Shown piece by piece: positions 9,669 to 45,649 of a DNA stretch of 64,000 bases. The notes beneath the pieces were generated by a model that did no database searches, was not told where the DNA came from, and saw nothing but the letters and a program-made list of their open reading frames with translations. Position 1 is the first letter of the stretch; each line of letters starts with the position of its first letter. A program made the translations under genes and the position numbers. Source of the DNA: Flaccisagitta enflata (Eukaryota > Chaetognatha > Sagittoidea > Aphragmophora); assembly GCA_965153355.1 (NCBI GenBank), contig OZ231126.1, forward strand, positions 62,868,001-62,932,000, given 5' to 3'.

Positions 9669-12600
9669 ATGCTTGTCACAACCACCGAGTCTCTGCCATC
9701 TAAAACTCATCCGGTGCCGATTTCGTTCTTCGGCGACGTTCGACTTCTCAGCACCGAACTCGAAGTTGTCGTTAAATGCATCCCCGCCAAAAACAAATCG
9801 AATCTCCAGCGTATCGTCGACTCGGTTCACCGCGCCAACGAAGGTCTGCAACATGAAAACGTTGTCAAGCCCCTCGTCGTCGAGAAGTCAGCTGAAGCAG
9901 GGAAGCGGGAAGTGCGCGTTGCGACTCCCTTGGCTGCCGCATCTTTGGAGGAGCTGCTGGATCAAGTCGAGGAAGCCTCGACGGCCGAACCGCCGTCGAC
10001 AGAATCTGTGCTCAACGATCTAAGTTTGGATTGGAATTTGGATGCCAGGAAAGATGTTGCTCTTCAGCTGCTGAGAGGAATGTCGCATTTGCACAAGAAA
10101 TTTGGAGAGAAAGCTGATGGAGGCCTGAGGTGAGCGTGTGACATTCTTTTGAAAAAATATGATCGTGATTTGAACCATTTTCTTTATCAATCTATCTATC
10201 CATTTTGACCGAAAGTCGTTGCTTGCAATCCTGTATGAATAGTCAAGAAAATACCGTATATTTGATTTTATGCGTATACTGGAATAAACATAAATTGAGT
10301 GAATATAAATGCATGGAAATAAACGTATACAATGGAAATTTAATTCCCGGCCTACTATTTTAAAGGAAAGTTTTTTTTTCATAACTGCTATATTTATCAT
10401 CTCCAATTTTCATTCTAGGTATTTCACTAACTTGAAAGCGTCAAACGTTTTGTTGTTCTCCCGTGGCGCTCATGGCGGCGTCAACGTCAAGCTTTCCGAC
10501 TTCTTCTGCTTCCCCGTTCGCTCAAAAGACGAATTGTCGGCGACTTTGACAGAGAAATTCGATCAAGTTCCAGAAATTAAGAATTTGGGAGATGCTCTTG
10601 ACGTCAATCAATGGAACATCATTGACGCCGAAGTATACGTAGCAGGTGAGTGCAACTTCTGCCACCGAAACTGTTTTGTCGCAGCCAAATCTGGTAACCT
10701 CGTTTTGTCCCTTTTTTTAGTCGCGGACTCGCGACTCAAGAACCCGCCGTGTCGGTCGGTCGGTCGGTCGGTCGGTCGGTCCGTAACAAAAACAAAATAC
10801 GAGCGTTTTTTTGCTATTCTGCTCCTGCCCACCCGTCCGCGACTTAGGGGGAGTGTATACGGCCTTGTTACCAACGCCATTGCTTTGCTGCTTTTTCTGC
10901 CACTGAATAGTCACCGCAACCACAGCTTTTGCCACCGCCACCACCACTTTAGTCACCGCCGCCCCCTCACCATCACCACCATCATAGTTGATAAGTATGA
11001 TACTGCCACTATAAATGAATGTCACTTATTTGTTCCGTTCTCGTCATTGACATACAGCCACGATTATTTTCTTATTCCCCTCAGGTTTGCTGCTGCAGCG
11101 TCTCTTCTCCAACGACCACCAAGACCTGCAAAGACTCGTCGCTTCATTGACGCATCCCGAAGCTTCTCGTCGAGTCTCTGCCGCCTCCGCCGCCAATCAT
11201 CCCGTCTTCTGGTCGTCGAAGAAAAAGATTTCTTTCATCTCTCGCTTTATCGCCGCTCTCGACTTTCGCCGTAAAGGATTGAAAGACGCCATTCGTAACG
11301 CGCGACTCGATCATGAGAAAGAGCAGGAAACTGTTGAGGCTTTCTCGTGGGCAGACACATCTCAGTATGGAATCGACACTCGACTTCTAGAAGAACTGGG
11401 CAAGAAGCGCAAAGGCGGCTACGAGATGGACAACTTGTTGGGACTAGTCGAGTTTATGCAAGATGTCGGGAAGCAGTTGGCGCGACCTACTCGCGTTTTG
11501 GCGCCTCTCATGGAAGAATTGTTTCCATCTTCCACTAATTCGCCTTCGGATGCGTTGGCTGAATACTTTGTCGGCAAATTTCCTCGCTTACCGGAAAGAC
11601 TGCTGCCAATTTGCGCTGAATTGCCAGCTATGAAGGAGTTTGTCGTCGAAGAGTTGCAGAGATTCAAGATTCCAACTGCTGAATTACCCGTAGATTATGA
11701 AGAGGAGGAAGAAGAAGAAGATGAAGTGGAGGAGCAGAAAGAAGCGCCTCCAGTTGAATCCACACCTCTCGCGCCCAGCTTTGCCAACTTCCGTCCAACA
11801 TCGCGTCAGAGTAACTCCGACGAGGAGGAAGTTAGCTCTGAATCTGCCTCACCGATCAAGGCTGGTGTCAACAGGATACCGGAGTCTTCACCTGAGTTTT
11901 CTGTTGCTTCCGTTTCTGCGACAACAACATCGTTACCGACGGGCGCATCCCAAATTGACGCCGATATCGACGCCTTGACTTCTATGTGGTCTCAAGGCGC
12001 CGGAAGCATCACTGAGGACAATGAGGTGGTCGCTGAAGTCGCTTCCGCATCTCCGGCAACAACTGCTAATAATGTCGATGATCTCTCCGATTTACTGGCG
12101 GGTTTTGGCGTCGCTGAAAGAGAACCTCAACATGATGTTTTGACTGTGAATCTTCATCAAAGTTCGGCGCAAAATGTATTGAACGCCATCGCTCCCACGC
12201 CTAACGCAAGCAAGGCCGTCGTTGACCCTCCAATCAAAGAGTCTTTGGATTTGACTTCTCTTTCCGAAGCTCTCGTCGAAACGGAAAAGAAATCTGATCA
12301 GGAGAAAACTCGCAAGACGACTTTGGCCATTATATTGACGGCGAAAGAACAATTGGAAAGCAAAGAAGTGGACGAGGCGTTGGAGGCCTTGGAGGATGTG
12401 GATATGACTTATGAGTTGTTGCTTGAGACCAAGATCGGTCTCGCGTTGAGGGCGGCGAAAAAAGAAGCACAAGGTAAAAGAAAGGATCAGTAATATGACT
12501 GGCTCTGATTTTGTGTGCTTATCGCAATCTTAGGTTGAGAATGACAAGAGTGTGCGAATTTAGGGGGGACATAGCCTCAAATTTGGTGGGATGGTTACTG

Positions 12601-14504
12601 GGTTAGCAACTGGTATTTGAACAGTGAAGTGAAAGCGGGGGAAGCGTCATGAAAATCGTACCGCTTCCGCATCCTTAGAATTTAGAGAGACGTGTGAATT
12701 TGACTGAATAACAAAATGCTGTCGGATATAGCTGAATTGATTATAACGATGAGCCAATCATTTATTGTAACTTAAAGATGACGAAACGAAAAAAGCGTGC
12801 GCTGATCTTATTGCCAAGTGGAAGACGCTGTTGTTGGATCAAGTTGGCAAAGAAAATGAAGACAAGAAGAAGAAAACTCAACCCCCGAAAAAGTAAGGCA
12901 AAACATTTTCTGCTTATCATTGAATTATTGATCCGCCCATGATAAATTTGAAATCATGATTCTTTTTGGTCGCGTGCACGTGACTCTACAACCTGCTTTG
13001 TCCGTCCGTTGGTTGGTCGGTCCATCAAACTTTTTTTTTTGTTTTAAGTCATTTTCAGTCATTTTAGATCATTGTCTGTCATCGTTAGTCATTCTAAGTC
13101 ACTTTGGGTCATGATAAATCGATTAAGTCATTAGTCAATTTAGTCATTTGAGTCATTTTTCAACATTTTCTATCTTTTTTGGTCATTTCAAGTCATTCCA
13201 AGTCATCTTGAGTCATTAAAAGTCAATTTCAGTCATGTTGAGTTATTTATGTCCTACACGCGACTTAATGGCCTTGTTTGTTTCTTACATTGGCATCCAT
13301 CAATAAGTCGACAGGTCAAATCTCTTGACATATGGTATTGTGAGGTTCAACTGTATAACAAACCTGACAAAATATTTTTTTTTTGGCCTGTCTGTTTTCA
13401 GGAAAGCGAATTACCAGTTTTTGCCCGAGACTGCCACAACGGATGAGTTGAGACTCAAAAGCCGTAAATTGATTCTCGACGCTTTGATGGAACGAAATGA
13501 GGACGCGCCATCGACAAAAATTGCAAAAAATATTGCAGCCAGAGTAGAAGAAACAATTTTCCAGGTAAATTGGCGTGACACGGATTAGGACCTACTCACT
13601 TGCTAGGTGGTGTCTCTTCATATTTCATTCACCTGATGTTACAGACTTCACTTATTACAGCGCTTTCAGGTTACCTTGATGTTTATCCCTCACATACAGT
13701 AGATGTCGTCTATACTTGGAAATACGGGGGCCCTCATATCCTGATTACCACTTATGCAAATGAAATAAAACTGTTTATGTATAATGCTTATGTCCTATGG
13801 GGTTGACAATGGGGTATAGCAGTTTCTGGAATTAGGCTAGTGGTTAACTCACTTGACTTCAGGTTTATCTTGGTCAGTTTATTCAGTCAAAGGTTCCAGG
13901 TTCGAATTCTAGATTGGATTTGTACTTTAAGGAAATGGATGAAGCTGAAATTGTGCAAAAAAAGTGATTGATTCTAAAATTTTATACTTAAAGTTTTTAT
14001 GGTAAACTGTAGGGGGATGCCATACCCCATTGTCAACCCCTTAGAGTCTATACATTATATCAGTAAAATATCAGTCCCTTTAGTATATTGATACTCAGGT
14101 TATGAGCTCCCCCGTATTTCCAAGTCTAGACGATATCTACTGCATAATCCATGATTTTTAAAAATTCGAGTTGACTTCAAACACGACTCGTCACACTCAC
14201 CATTCATCACATCAAATAAACGTTGTGCTTCTTTCTCCACAAACAGACGAATAAAGCCGACATTGGCCAAAAATACCGCTCGGCCATTCGATCTCGCGTC
14301 TTCAATCTACGCGACTCTAAAAACCCCGAGTTGGGTGACGACGTCGTTGACGGGTCCATTCGACCGGAAGCCTTCGCCCTCATGACCGCGGAAGAGATGG
14401 CATCCAAGGATATGAAGAGGCTGCGCGAGCAACTGCAGCAAGAAGCCAACCGAACCGAAAGAGTTCTTCATTCTCCAAGAAATCTCTTCCTTACGCGGTG
14501 GTAA
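9669..14504 (+). CDS. IRE1/RNase L-like pseudokinase-KEN protein fused to TFIIS LW and central domains
   Basis: Six exons join in phase: 9669-10129, 10419-10645, 11085-12473, 12778-12892, 13402-13564 and 14247-14504, totalling 2613 nt and 870 residues. All introns are GT..AG. The ATG at 9669 has an in-frame stop 21 bases upstream. Residues 1-275 are a kinase fold: beta-3 VVVK (K36), a catalytic-loop equivalent FTNLKASN (156-163) in which HRD has become FTN, and DFF (D181) in place of DFG. Residues about 268-425 match the IRE1/RNase L kinase-extension nuclease (KEN) domain: HPVFWS, then YFVGKFPRLP near the end. The RNK and His residues used for RNA cleavage in IRE1 are not present. An acidic, Ser-rich linker (about 433-610) leads to a TFIIS N-terminal LW domain (ETKIGLALR and LIAKWKTLL) and a TFIIS central domain (KYRSAIRSRVFNLRD, KNPELGD, EEMAS). 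It ends before any zinc ribbon. Exon 3 alone encodes both the KEN and the start of the LW domain, so two separate genes are unlikely. Role inferred: a non-catalytic RNA or nucleotide sensor attached to RNA polymerase II elongation machinery. Confidence 0.8.
10716..10869. mobile_element. GTCGCG element in intron 2 of the fusion gene
   Basis: TTAGTCGCGGACTCGCGACT begins this copy, followed by a GGTC tetranucleotide run and CCTGCCCACCCGTCCGCGAC, and it ends CGGCCTTG. It lies wholly within intron 10646-11084. Confidence 0.75.
12967..13280. mobile_element. GTCGCG element with a GTCATT minisatellite interior, intron 4
   Basis: The left end GGTCGCGTGCACGTGACTCT and the right end CACGCGACTTAATGGCCTTG match the GTCGCG family. 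The interior is replaced by about 200 bases of AGTCATTTT-type repeats. A similar interior occurs in reverse at 50590-50650. Confidence 0.65.
13695..14146. mobile_element. Inverted-repeat element with a tRNA-like segment, intron 5
   Basis: TACAGTAGATGTCGTCTATA at 13695 followed by CTTGGAAATACGGGGG matches, in reverse complement, CCCCCGTATTTCCAAG followed by the inverse words up to 14146. A second inner inverted pair is TTGACAATGGGGTATAG near 13804 and its inverse near 14020. Inside, CTAGTGGTTAACTCACTTG (about 13848) and GGTTCGAATTC (about 13911) resemble tRNA A and B boxes, suggesting a tRNA-derived SINE or a Pol III promoter. The same end sequence recurs as a fragment near 40995. Confidence 0.5.
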
Positions 14505-15008
14505 TTTTAAAGGTGAAATTGTGTTGGTGAAACAAACTTTCTGACTTTTAGTTTGACGAATTTATACTTGTTTTTAACACCCACCAAAACATTTTCCAGT
14601 TGCTCTTGTTCGAATCATTTTTTATTATCCACCTTGTTTATATCATTTTATCACAAGCTGTAGTTAAAGTCGATTTTGTTAATTTCCAGGCGTTTTTGTT
14701 TAAAGCCTTGGTTCAAATCTTTTTTTTTTTTTTTTTGCCAAATCGTTTTTTGTTAAAAGCCTTTATTCAATTCGTTATGTTGAAATCGTTTTGTCACCTG
14801 CCCATTGCATTCCAGTTTATTCATTTCTCTGTTATCATAGCTGTTCCTGGCTAGTCTTGTTATAAATGCCAATTGTTATTACGCATTTTTCTGTGTGACA
14901 ATCTGTCCGTTATCCTCACCGTTACAAATAAAATGCAAGTCATGTTTTTGCAATTGTTTTTATATTAGAAAAAAACATCAAGCAGCAGACATAAAGCTAA
15001 GCAATAGT
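14505..15008. other. Spacer between convergent genes
   Basis: AT-rich sequence separates the fusion gene's stop from the lipase's stop. An AATAAA at 14927-14932 on + could end the fusion transcript, and a TTTATT at about 14762 (AATAAA on -) could end the lipase transcript, so the transcripts would overlap by about 170 bases. No zinc-ribbon coding exon was found here. Confidence 0.5.
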
Positions 15009-28261
<13,253 letters not shown>

Positions 28262-28620
28262 CGGCTACTATTCAGATTAAGTGACGAACAAGGACCCGCT
28301 GATTAAGAACGAATGAATGAATGAATGAATGAATGAATGAATGAATGAATGAATGAATGAATGAATGAATGAATATGAGAAAGACGAGGGTTGAAGGTAG
28401 GTATCGATATCGTTTAATGAGCGAGGTTTTAACGGTTAAGTGAAGGACAGATGGACGCATTGCTTAAAACAGGGGAATAAAACTTAGACCACAGTCGCGC
28501 GATTTCGGTTGTCTATACCCATACGTTCGGAAGTGATAGACAAATAAGCACTGACGTTAGGGTGGACCGACGGATGCAGCCGTCGGATGGTCCGACTTTA
28601 AAGTATTTTTCATGCAACTA
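28262..28620. other. Upstream region of the lipase gene
   Basis: The sequence immediately 5' of the lipase start (to the right on +) includes a GAAT tetranucleotide run at 28311-28375. No convincing TATA box or other promoter element could be picked out by eye. Confidence 0.3.
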
Positions 28621-28904
28621 CAAATGTCTGACAAGCATAGGAAGTAAGGATTTTTCTCTCGTGTATATTTGAATACATGTGTTCTGAATCTGGACAGAAA
28701 ATGTGTGTGAAAAGAAGTGAGATCGGGAAGGCAGCAGAGTTTTGAAATAACACCTATTAAACATACTTGAGCCAGAAGTCACTTCGGTTTTACGGTCTTC
28801 TCTCTCATTATTCCGCCTCATCCTGTGAGAATCTTCCATCTGTTTTCACAATTTCATGGATTTTTACGGGTAACTCGAAGTTCATTTTCCCACACTTCAT
28901 TTAC

Positions 28905-29715
28905 TTTTTGGGCAGCGGCCCTGAAGGGGACGTAGTCCTGTGGAACACAGAGGGACTTCTGTTTGTCCTTTTGTCTGTCCCTTCTTCTGTCCGTCACTCC
29001 ATCCTTTCGTCCTCCATCAGGCCTCTTAGGCCTGAGATCAGCCTGAAATAGGCCTAAAATCTGCCCTTCCAGACCTGAAATCTGTCCTAACAGGCCTGAA
29101 ATATAGCCTTCAAGGCCTGAAATCTGCTCTCCGGGCCTGAAATATGCTTTCTCAGACCAGAAATCTGCCCTCTCAAGCCTGAAATCTGCTCTATGAAAGC
29201 TGAAATCCGTCCTTCCAGGTCTAAATTCAGCCCTCTCAGACTTCAAATCTGGATGGAAGAATGAACAAAAGTCCCCCCCCCTTGTTCTTCAGGACTTCTG
29301 GGCCGCTTTCCCTGCTCCCTCTCAATCTGAAAGTAGGGCAATGTGTATCGCTAACCACATGTTGCCCTTGGGCGACCTGTTCCTATTGACACTACTTAAG
29401 AATTTATGATCTACAAAGACTAATTTACTGATTTACACGCAAAGATTTAAATGGAGCCTACTTTCTCAGTCTTTTCTTTCTTCCCCCAAATTATTTCTTT
29501 TTTTCGATGGGTCTTTTGGACAGCGGCTCCAAAGGGGACGAAGTCCTGTAGGACACAGGGGGAGTTTCGTTCGTGCGTCCGTTTGTCCCCCCCGGGCCCT
29601 CTCAGCCCTGAAATCTGCCCTTTCAGACCTGAAATATACCCTCTCAGCCCTGAAATCTGCCCTCTCTGGCCTGGAATCTGCCCTCTCAGGCCTGAAATCT
29701 GACGGACGGGCAAAG
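28905..29715. repeat. AGGCCTGAAATCTGCCCTCTC minisatellite elements
   Basis: Two adjacent copies, 28905-29250 and 29518-29715, begin with GGGCAGCGGCCCTGAAGGGG or the near-identical GGACAGCGGCTCCAAAGGGG, then CGAAGTCCTGTAGGACACAG, and continue with 20-21 base units of AGGCCTGAAATCTGCCCTCT. The same family occurs at 19128-19330, 24330-24460, 38265-38680 and 53215-53745. Confidence 0.65.
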
Positions 29716-30608
29716 CCCCTTGTAGAGATGTAAGGGCGCATCTTAAAATACGCTTGAAGCTCGACTCGGCAAAAATTGAATAATCCGGTCTTTTGTTTTC
29801 GTGGAGCTAGATGGCGAATGGAGCCCCTACCTACACTCCTTCTTCCATTGAGTTTTTGGCCATAATGCCCTTTTGTCTGAACCATCATATAATAAGCATT
29901 GTTGCATAGGCTATTTAAGACGCTTTATAATTAAACAGACCATCCTTTAATTGCTTTTCTTTCATTAAAAGCATTGTAGTTCAACAGAGAGTTTGAGATT
30001 TTTTTTGTTGTTGATGTTATTGTCTTTTTGTGTCGCTGATATTGCTGTTGTCGTTGTTGTTAGCGTTATTGTCGACGTCCTTGTAGTCGTAATAGTGGTT
30101 TAGTAGGGGGGAAGCGCCTGAAAGCTAAAATATTCCAGTGGCCTGATGTCTAAAAATGATTTTGGCCTGAGTGCTAAAAAAAATGTTAGACTTGAGGCAA
30201 ATTTGAAACTAAAAGTATTGGCATGCTTTGAAAATCTAAATGCGCCTAACAGCTAAAAAGTAAGCACCTGATGTCTAAAAAAAGGAAGGCATCTCTTCCA
30301 CAATGCCAGTAAAAACTTTGACATTTCCAACATCTTTAAAATAGCTATCTCTGTTAAAAAAAAAAGTTCAATTGATCAAATGATTGGCATTCAAAAGTTC
30401 TTTCCTTTGATTTTCTGGAGAGAATTTAAAAAAATGTTCATATTATAATTCAGTTAGTCCCATAATTGTTAATTATTGGAATTATTAAACAATCAATTAA
30501 ATCAAGTTCTTTAGAGGGAGAATCAGACAGCTATTTTTCAGATCTTGGAGATGTTATGGTTTTTGCTGGCATTGTGGTAAAAATATTTCATGATGCATCA
30601 TCTCAGAA

Positions 30609-30807
30609 TAAGGCCAGATACAGGGCTACCAAAGTCACATACGGGAAAGCAGGGGCCATATTTGAGGTCACTAGACCATTTGGGCAGAAGCAGTGTGGTC
30701 AAAGAAATCAAATGATAAAATAAAGTAAGACATGACCACCGACCAAACAACCAACCGATGGATGGATGGCTAAAATGGGTTGTAAAGTTGCATTGACGCA
30801 ATTAAAA
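30609..30807. mobile_element. Diverged GTCGCG element
   Basis: AAGGCCAGATACAGGGCTAC, CATTTGGGCAGAAGCAGTG and GGTTGTAAAGTTGCATTGAC match the family with many substitutions, suggesting an older copy in AT-rich surroundings. Confidence 0.55.
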
Positions 30808-31599
30808 ACTTTGAAGAAATAGTTTTTTGTGCTCTATCTAATAGTACTACATCTTCTGGTAAACAGTAAACTGCATCTTGCTACTATGCTCAAAAGCAGG
30901 GATAAGAAGGTTCCCTATGTTGCATTAAAAAAAACCTATATTTTTCAGAATTGATATGCACCTACCATTTAAACATGCCCATATATAAGTTATACTAGTT
31001 GCTGTCCTTAAAGAGATTTTATAATCTTTTTTTAAATTAGAAAAAAGGCAACTTCATTAAAAAGGATAAATTTGCATGGTCCCTTGAAATGCCCTCTAGA
31101 CTGAAGCTGTATATTCAAAGAATAGTATCATTAAATAAAACATGTGTAAAACGATGATGTTTAAAAAGAGGCTTTAGACCTTTTTTGTTCTCTTTTATTA
31201 ACTTCTTCCTCACTCTTTTTAGAACTTAGGCCAGTTACAATAAAAATTTTAGAAGTTAGATTTTTTCTGACAAAAACTTTGAAATAAAAAATTTTTTAAA
31301 TTCTGCACAGCTAAAAAAATTAAAAAAGAATTTTGGCATAAAATGCTCTAGCTGTTACATTTTCTAGTCGGTTCGAGTAGTTTTCGAAAAAGTCTTATTC
31401 CTTCGACTTTTTCACTTATTCCAGAAAAATGGTTTTCAATAAAATTTTATAAAGATGAGAATCTTGTCAGATTCTCTCATAGGGTTAAAGCATGCAGAAT
31501 GCTCTACAATAAAAATATTTTCTGAGTTATCATTTTTTCAATATTTTTTTTTTCTAAATGAGAATTGAATTTTTCTATATCTTTTTCATATTCTAAGTA

Positions 31600-31840
31600 G
31601 GATCAATAAAAAAGTATATTGATGCATATCTGGACATACACATACAAAGAAATTAGGTGAGCATAGCTGCTCATCTGTGAGGGTGCTTTTAATATTTTAG
31701 CTCATCTTGCTCATTTAGGTCAGTCCTACTTTTATTTGGTTTAACATTCGATCTATACAAACAATTGCTCGTGATTTAATTAATTGAAAAAAAAAGTCAT
31801 GGAAGAATTAAGAATTGGCAAGATGAAGTAGTAGTAGTAT

Positions 31841-31910
<70 letters not shown>

Positions 31911-33000
31911 TGTCGGGAAAAAAGTTGAAGTCAGTCTTCGACTTTTTGACATATTCGAGAGAAACAGGGTTTTCATTTTCTTTTATTCTGATTACAAATG
32001 TGATAAATAAATGAATATTTTGATACATGTGTATGCAAGCAGATAAAAACAAGGCCAAGTAGGCCAATAAGGTGCGACATGTTGATCGTCGAAAGAATGC
32101 GTTACAGACAGACCAACAGACCGATCGACAGACAGAGCCAGTTATACAGGTGCTTTGTCGCACCTAAAAAGCATGTCAGTGAGCATAGCTGCTCATCTGC
32201 GAGAGTGTTTTTAAGTATTCTAGCTCACTTAACTCATTTAGCTTAATCTTTTTTTTCTTATTCTTAATGGGATTGATCAGGAAAAAAGTTGAAGTCAGTC
32301 TTCGACTTTTTGACATATTCAAGAGAAACATGGTTTTCATTTTCTTATGCGAAAGTTAAGAATCTTCACCGACCGATTGCACCCTCGGATGAAATTGATA
32401 CGGTAAGTAAATTTGATAATTCTCTTTCATTTGGCACCAAGCAGAATGCTCCACGGCAAATATTTTTTCGCGCTATGAATTTTAAAGATTTATTTACAAA
32501 AAATTCAAATTGAATTTTTTTCAATTTTTTTATTTCATGTAGGATCAATGAAGGAGTGTATCTAAGTTTGTTTGAGCATGCAATTACAAGAAAACATATT
32601 TATGAGCATAGTTGCTCATCTGTGAGGGTGATTTTGAGCATTTTAGCTCATTTAGCTCACTTTGCTCAATCTTTTTTTTCTGATTAAAAATGCCATAAAT
32701 AAACAAATATATTGATAAATGTTTCAGCAAGCAAATACAAAAAAGCATATCAATGAGCAGAGCTGCTCATCTGTGAGGGTATTTTTAAAGTATTCTGGCT
32801 CATCTATCTCATTTAGCTCATTAAAATTGCTTTTTTTTTTAAATTTAATAACAGATGAATGAATAAATGTTTTGATTTAAGCATGCAAATACAGGAAAGC
32901 ATGTCAGTATGCATAGCTGGTTGTCTGGTTAGGTGATTTTGAATATTTTTGCTCATCTAGCTCATTTTGCTCAGTCCTATTTCTCTCTGATTTTCAGAAC
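31600..33000. repeat. Dispersed GAGCATAGCTGCTC repeat units and GTA microsatellite
   Basis: GAGCATAGCTGCTCATCTGT followed by GAGGGTG and TTTTAGCTCATCT-like sequence recurs near 31660, 32173, 32605, 32755 and, diverged, 32905. A second shared block, AAAAAAGTTGAAGTCAGTCT, recurs at about 31918 and 32283. A GTA array lies at 31830-31910 and a diverged GTCGCG element at 32047-32167. No coding frame is supported. Confidence 0.6.
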
Positions 33001-33129
33001 ACCCAATACATACAGTTGTTCTTAACTTGATCTAACAAATAAAAAGAATTGCAGCGAACAACGCTTACGACTTTTTTCCTCACGGCGACAGCCGCCATTA
33101 CTGGTAGTATTATTAGTATAAGTTGTTAT

Positions 33130-33290
<161 letters not shown>

Positions 33291-33432
33291 CAAGGTTGTT
33301 TTGCGGATTGTGAAGGTTTAGATTAAGGCTTGAAGGTGGAAATTTGATCTGAAGGTGTAGAATCCGTTCTACGTAACGGCAAATGAAAGAATAGGAATAC
33401 AATCATAACAAGAAACACGGGGTTACGTTATC

Positions 33433-34026
33433 GTCGCGGACGGGTGGGCAGGGGCAACCAACCCCCCATCCACATCCCACGCACCCCCCCCCCCCACATA
33501 CATACACAAAAAGCCTTACAAAAAAGCCTTACAAAAAAGCCTTACAAAAAGCCTTACAAAAAGCCATTCAAAAAGCCATACACAAAATTTCCTATAAAAT
33601 TTCCTACGATTCGACTCGTGTCCATTGGGTGGTCGGGAATTAGTGTCAAATTTCAAAAAATGATATACTCTAGTTTTTTGCATAAATGGTCCAAATAAAA
33701 AGGTTTTCCCACAAGTAGAGGTCTGAATTTAAAGAATAAACCATGTCGGCAATACATTAGGCTTCCTTTGGCAATGAAGAAATCCCCATAGTATTAGTAA
33801 GCCTATGGTTTTACCGACAAGGTTTTTTGTTTGATTTCACACCCCAACTTGTTAGAAATCCTTCTTTTATTGGATATTTGTGCAAAGGGCCCAAGTACAT
33901 CAATATATGAAATTTGACCCAATTCCCGACCAGCCTGGACTGTCCAATGACCGACGGACGGACGGATGGACCAACGGAGCGACAGTCGGACAATGCCTCT
34001 TATAGAGTCGATAGTCCGCGACTAAA
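33433..34026. mobile_element. Composite GTCGCG element with a long interior
   Basis: The left end GTCGCGGACGGGTGGGCAGG and the right end GAGTCGATAGTCCGCGACTA belong to the GTCGCG family, but about 500 bases lie between them, including AAAAAGCCTTAC repeats and AATTCCCGACCAGCC-type sequence that occurs near both ends in opposite orientation. Confidence 0.5.
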
Positions 34027-34029
34027 AAG

Positions 34030-35004
34030 AAAAGGCTTCCCTACTAAAGCTCAAGAGAACAGGCCGGAGCATAAACCAAACCAGACATCAGAGGCCGACA
34101 CTGGTCCTACACATGACCAGACAGACACAATCTACTAGAATCTCGACGGAGGTGCGACACCATTAAAAAATGATCAGCGATCAACGAAACGAGGTCATCA
34201 ATTTTCTGTCTATCATATTTCTTTTGATTTATGATTTTTAGTGCCACCTCAACAACGATTTTTTTCCCCTTTCGTCGCCCGCTGGGCTGAGCTGTGTGGG
34301 GGAAAAAAACTCGTAAAAGCCGGATTTAACGGGGCGAAACCCACTTGAGATTATGTTTCGACCTGCCCCCTCGTTAGACTGCTCATTAGCCTTATACGAG
34401 AAGTAAACACGATGACAAGGATCGAGACAACGCAGGTAAAGACGACAATATTCTGTTGAGAGGACGATATTGAACACGATGAGAATTAAAAGACGACCGC
34501 GAAGAAGACTCAACGGCCAGAATTCGTCAGCGACCACATTATCGACCCATCATGAAATGATTACGAGAAGATAACCAATATTGAAAGATTGATTGTGTCA
34601 TTAACGCTGATGGACCGTCAAAAATGTGGTCATGAAGTGTTTTGCTTTTCGTCGCATGTTTAGTCAAAAAAAAATTCTTCTTTACGATTCGAATGAAAGA
34701 TGAGAAAAGTCATTTTTACGAGAAACAATAAAGATCTCTCATGAGGTCGTTTCATGAGAACTTTTTGTCTTCTAAAATAGCGTTTCTATTTATCCAAAAC
34801 TTAGCTGCGAAAAATTCAGATATTTTGTGCTTTAACAACTTGATAAAAATATGTTTACTTAGTTTCAAACGTTCAGCTAGCACAAAATTCTACAAATCTG
34901 TAATAAATATCATTTGCATAGCGTGATTTGAGTGCACAACATGTCAAGAACATTTCAATTATACTTTTATCTCATAAAAATTAATAAAACCGAAAGATTC
35001 GAAT
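34030..35004. other. Intergenic, 3' of the NME8-like gene
   Basis: This is AT-rich sequence with no convincing gene. A 99-codon minus-strand frame at 34238-34537 has no recognisable domain. The AATAAA overlapping the NME8-like stop codon (near 35005) could act as a very early polyadenylation signal. Confidence 0.35.

Positions 35005-45649
<10,645 letters not shown>

Noticed and set aside
14927-14960. CKSCFCNC as the missing TFIIS zinc ribbon
   Set aside because: Spacing and surrounding residues do not match the TFIIS ribbon, and the Asp-Glu pair is absent.
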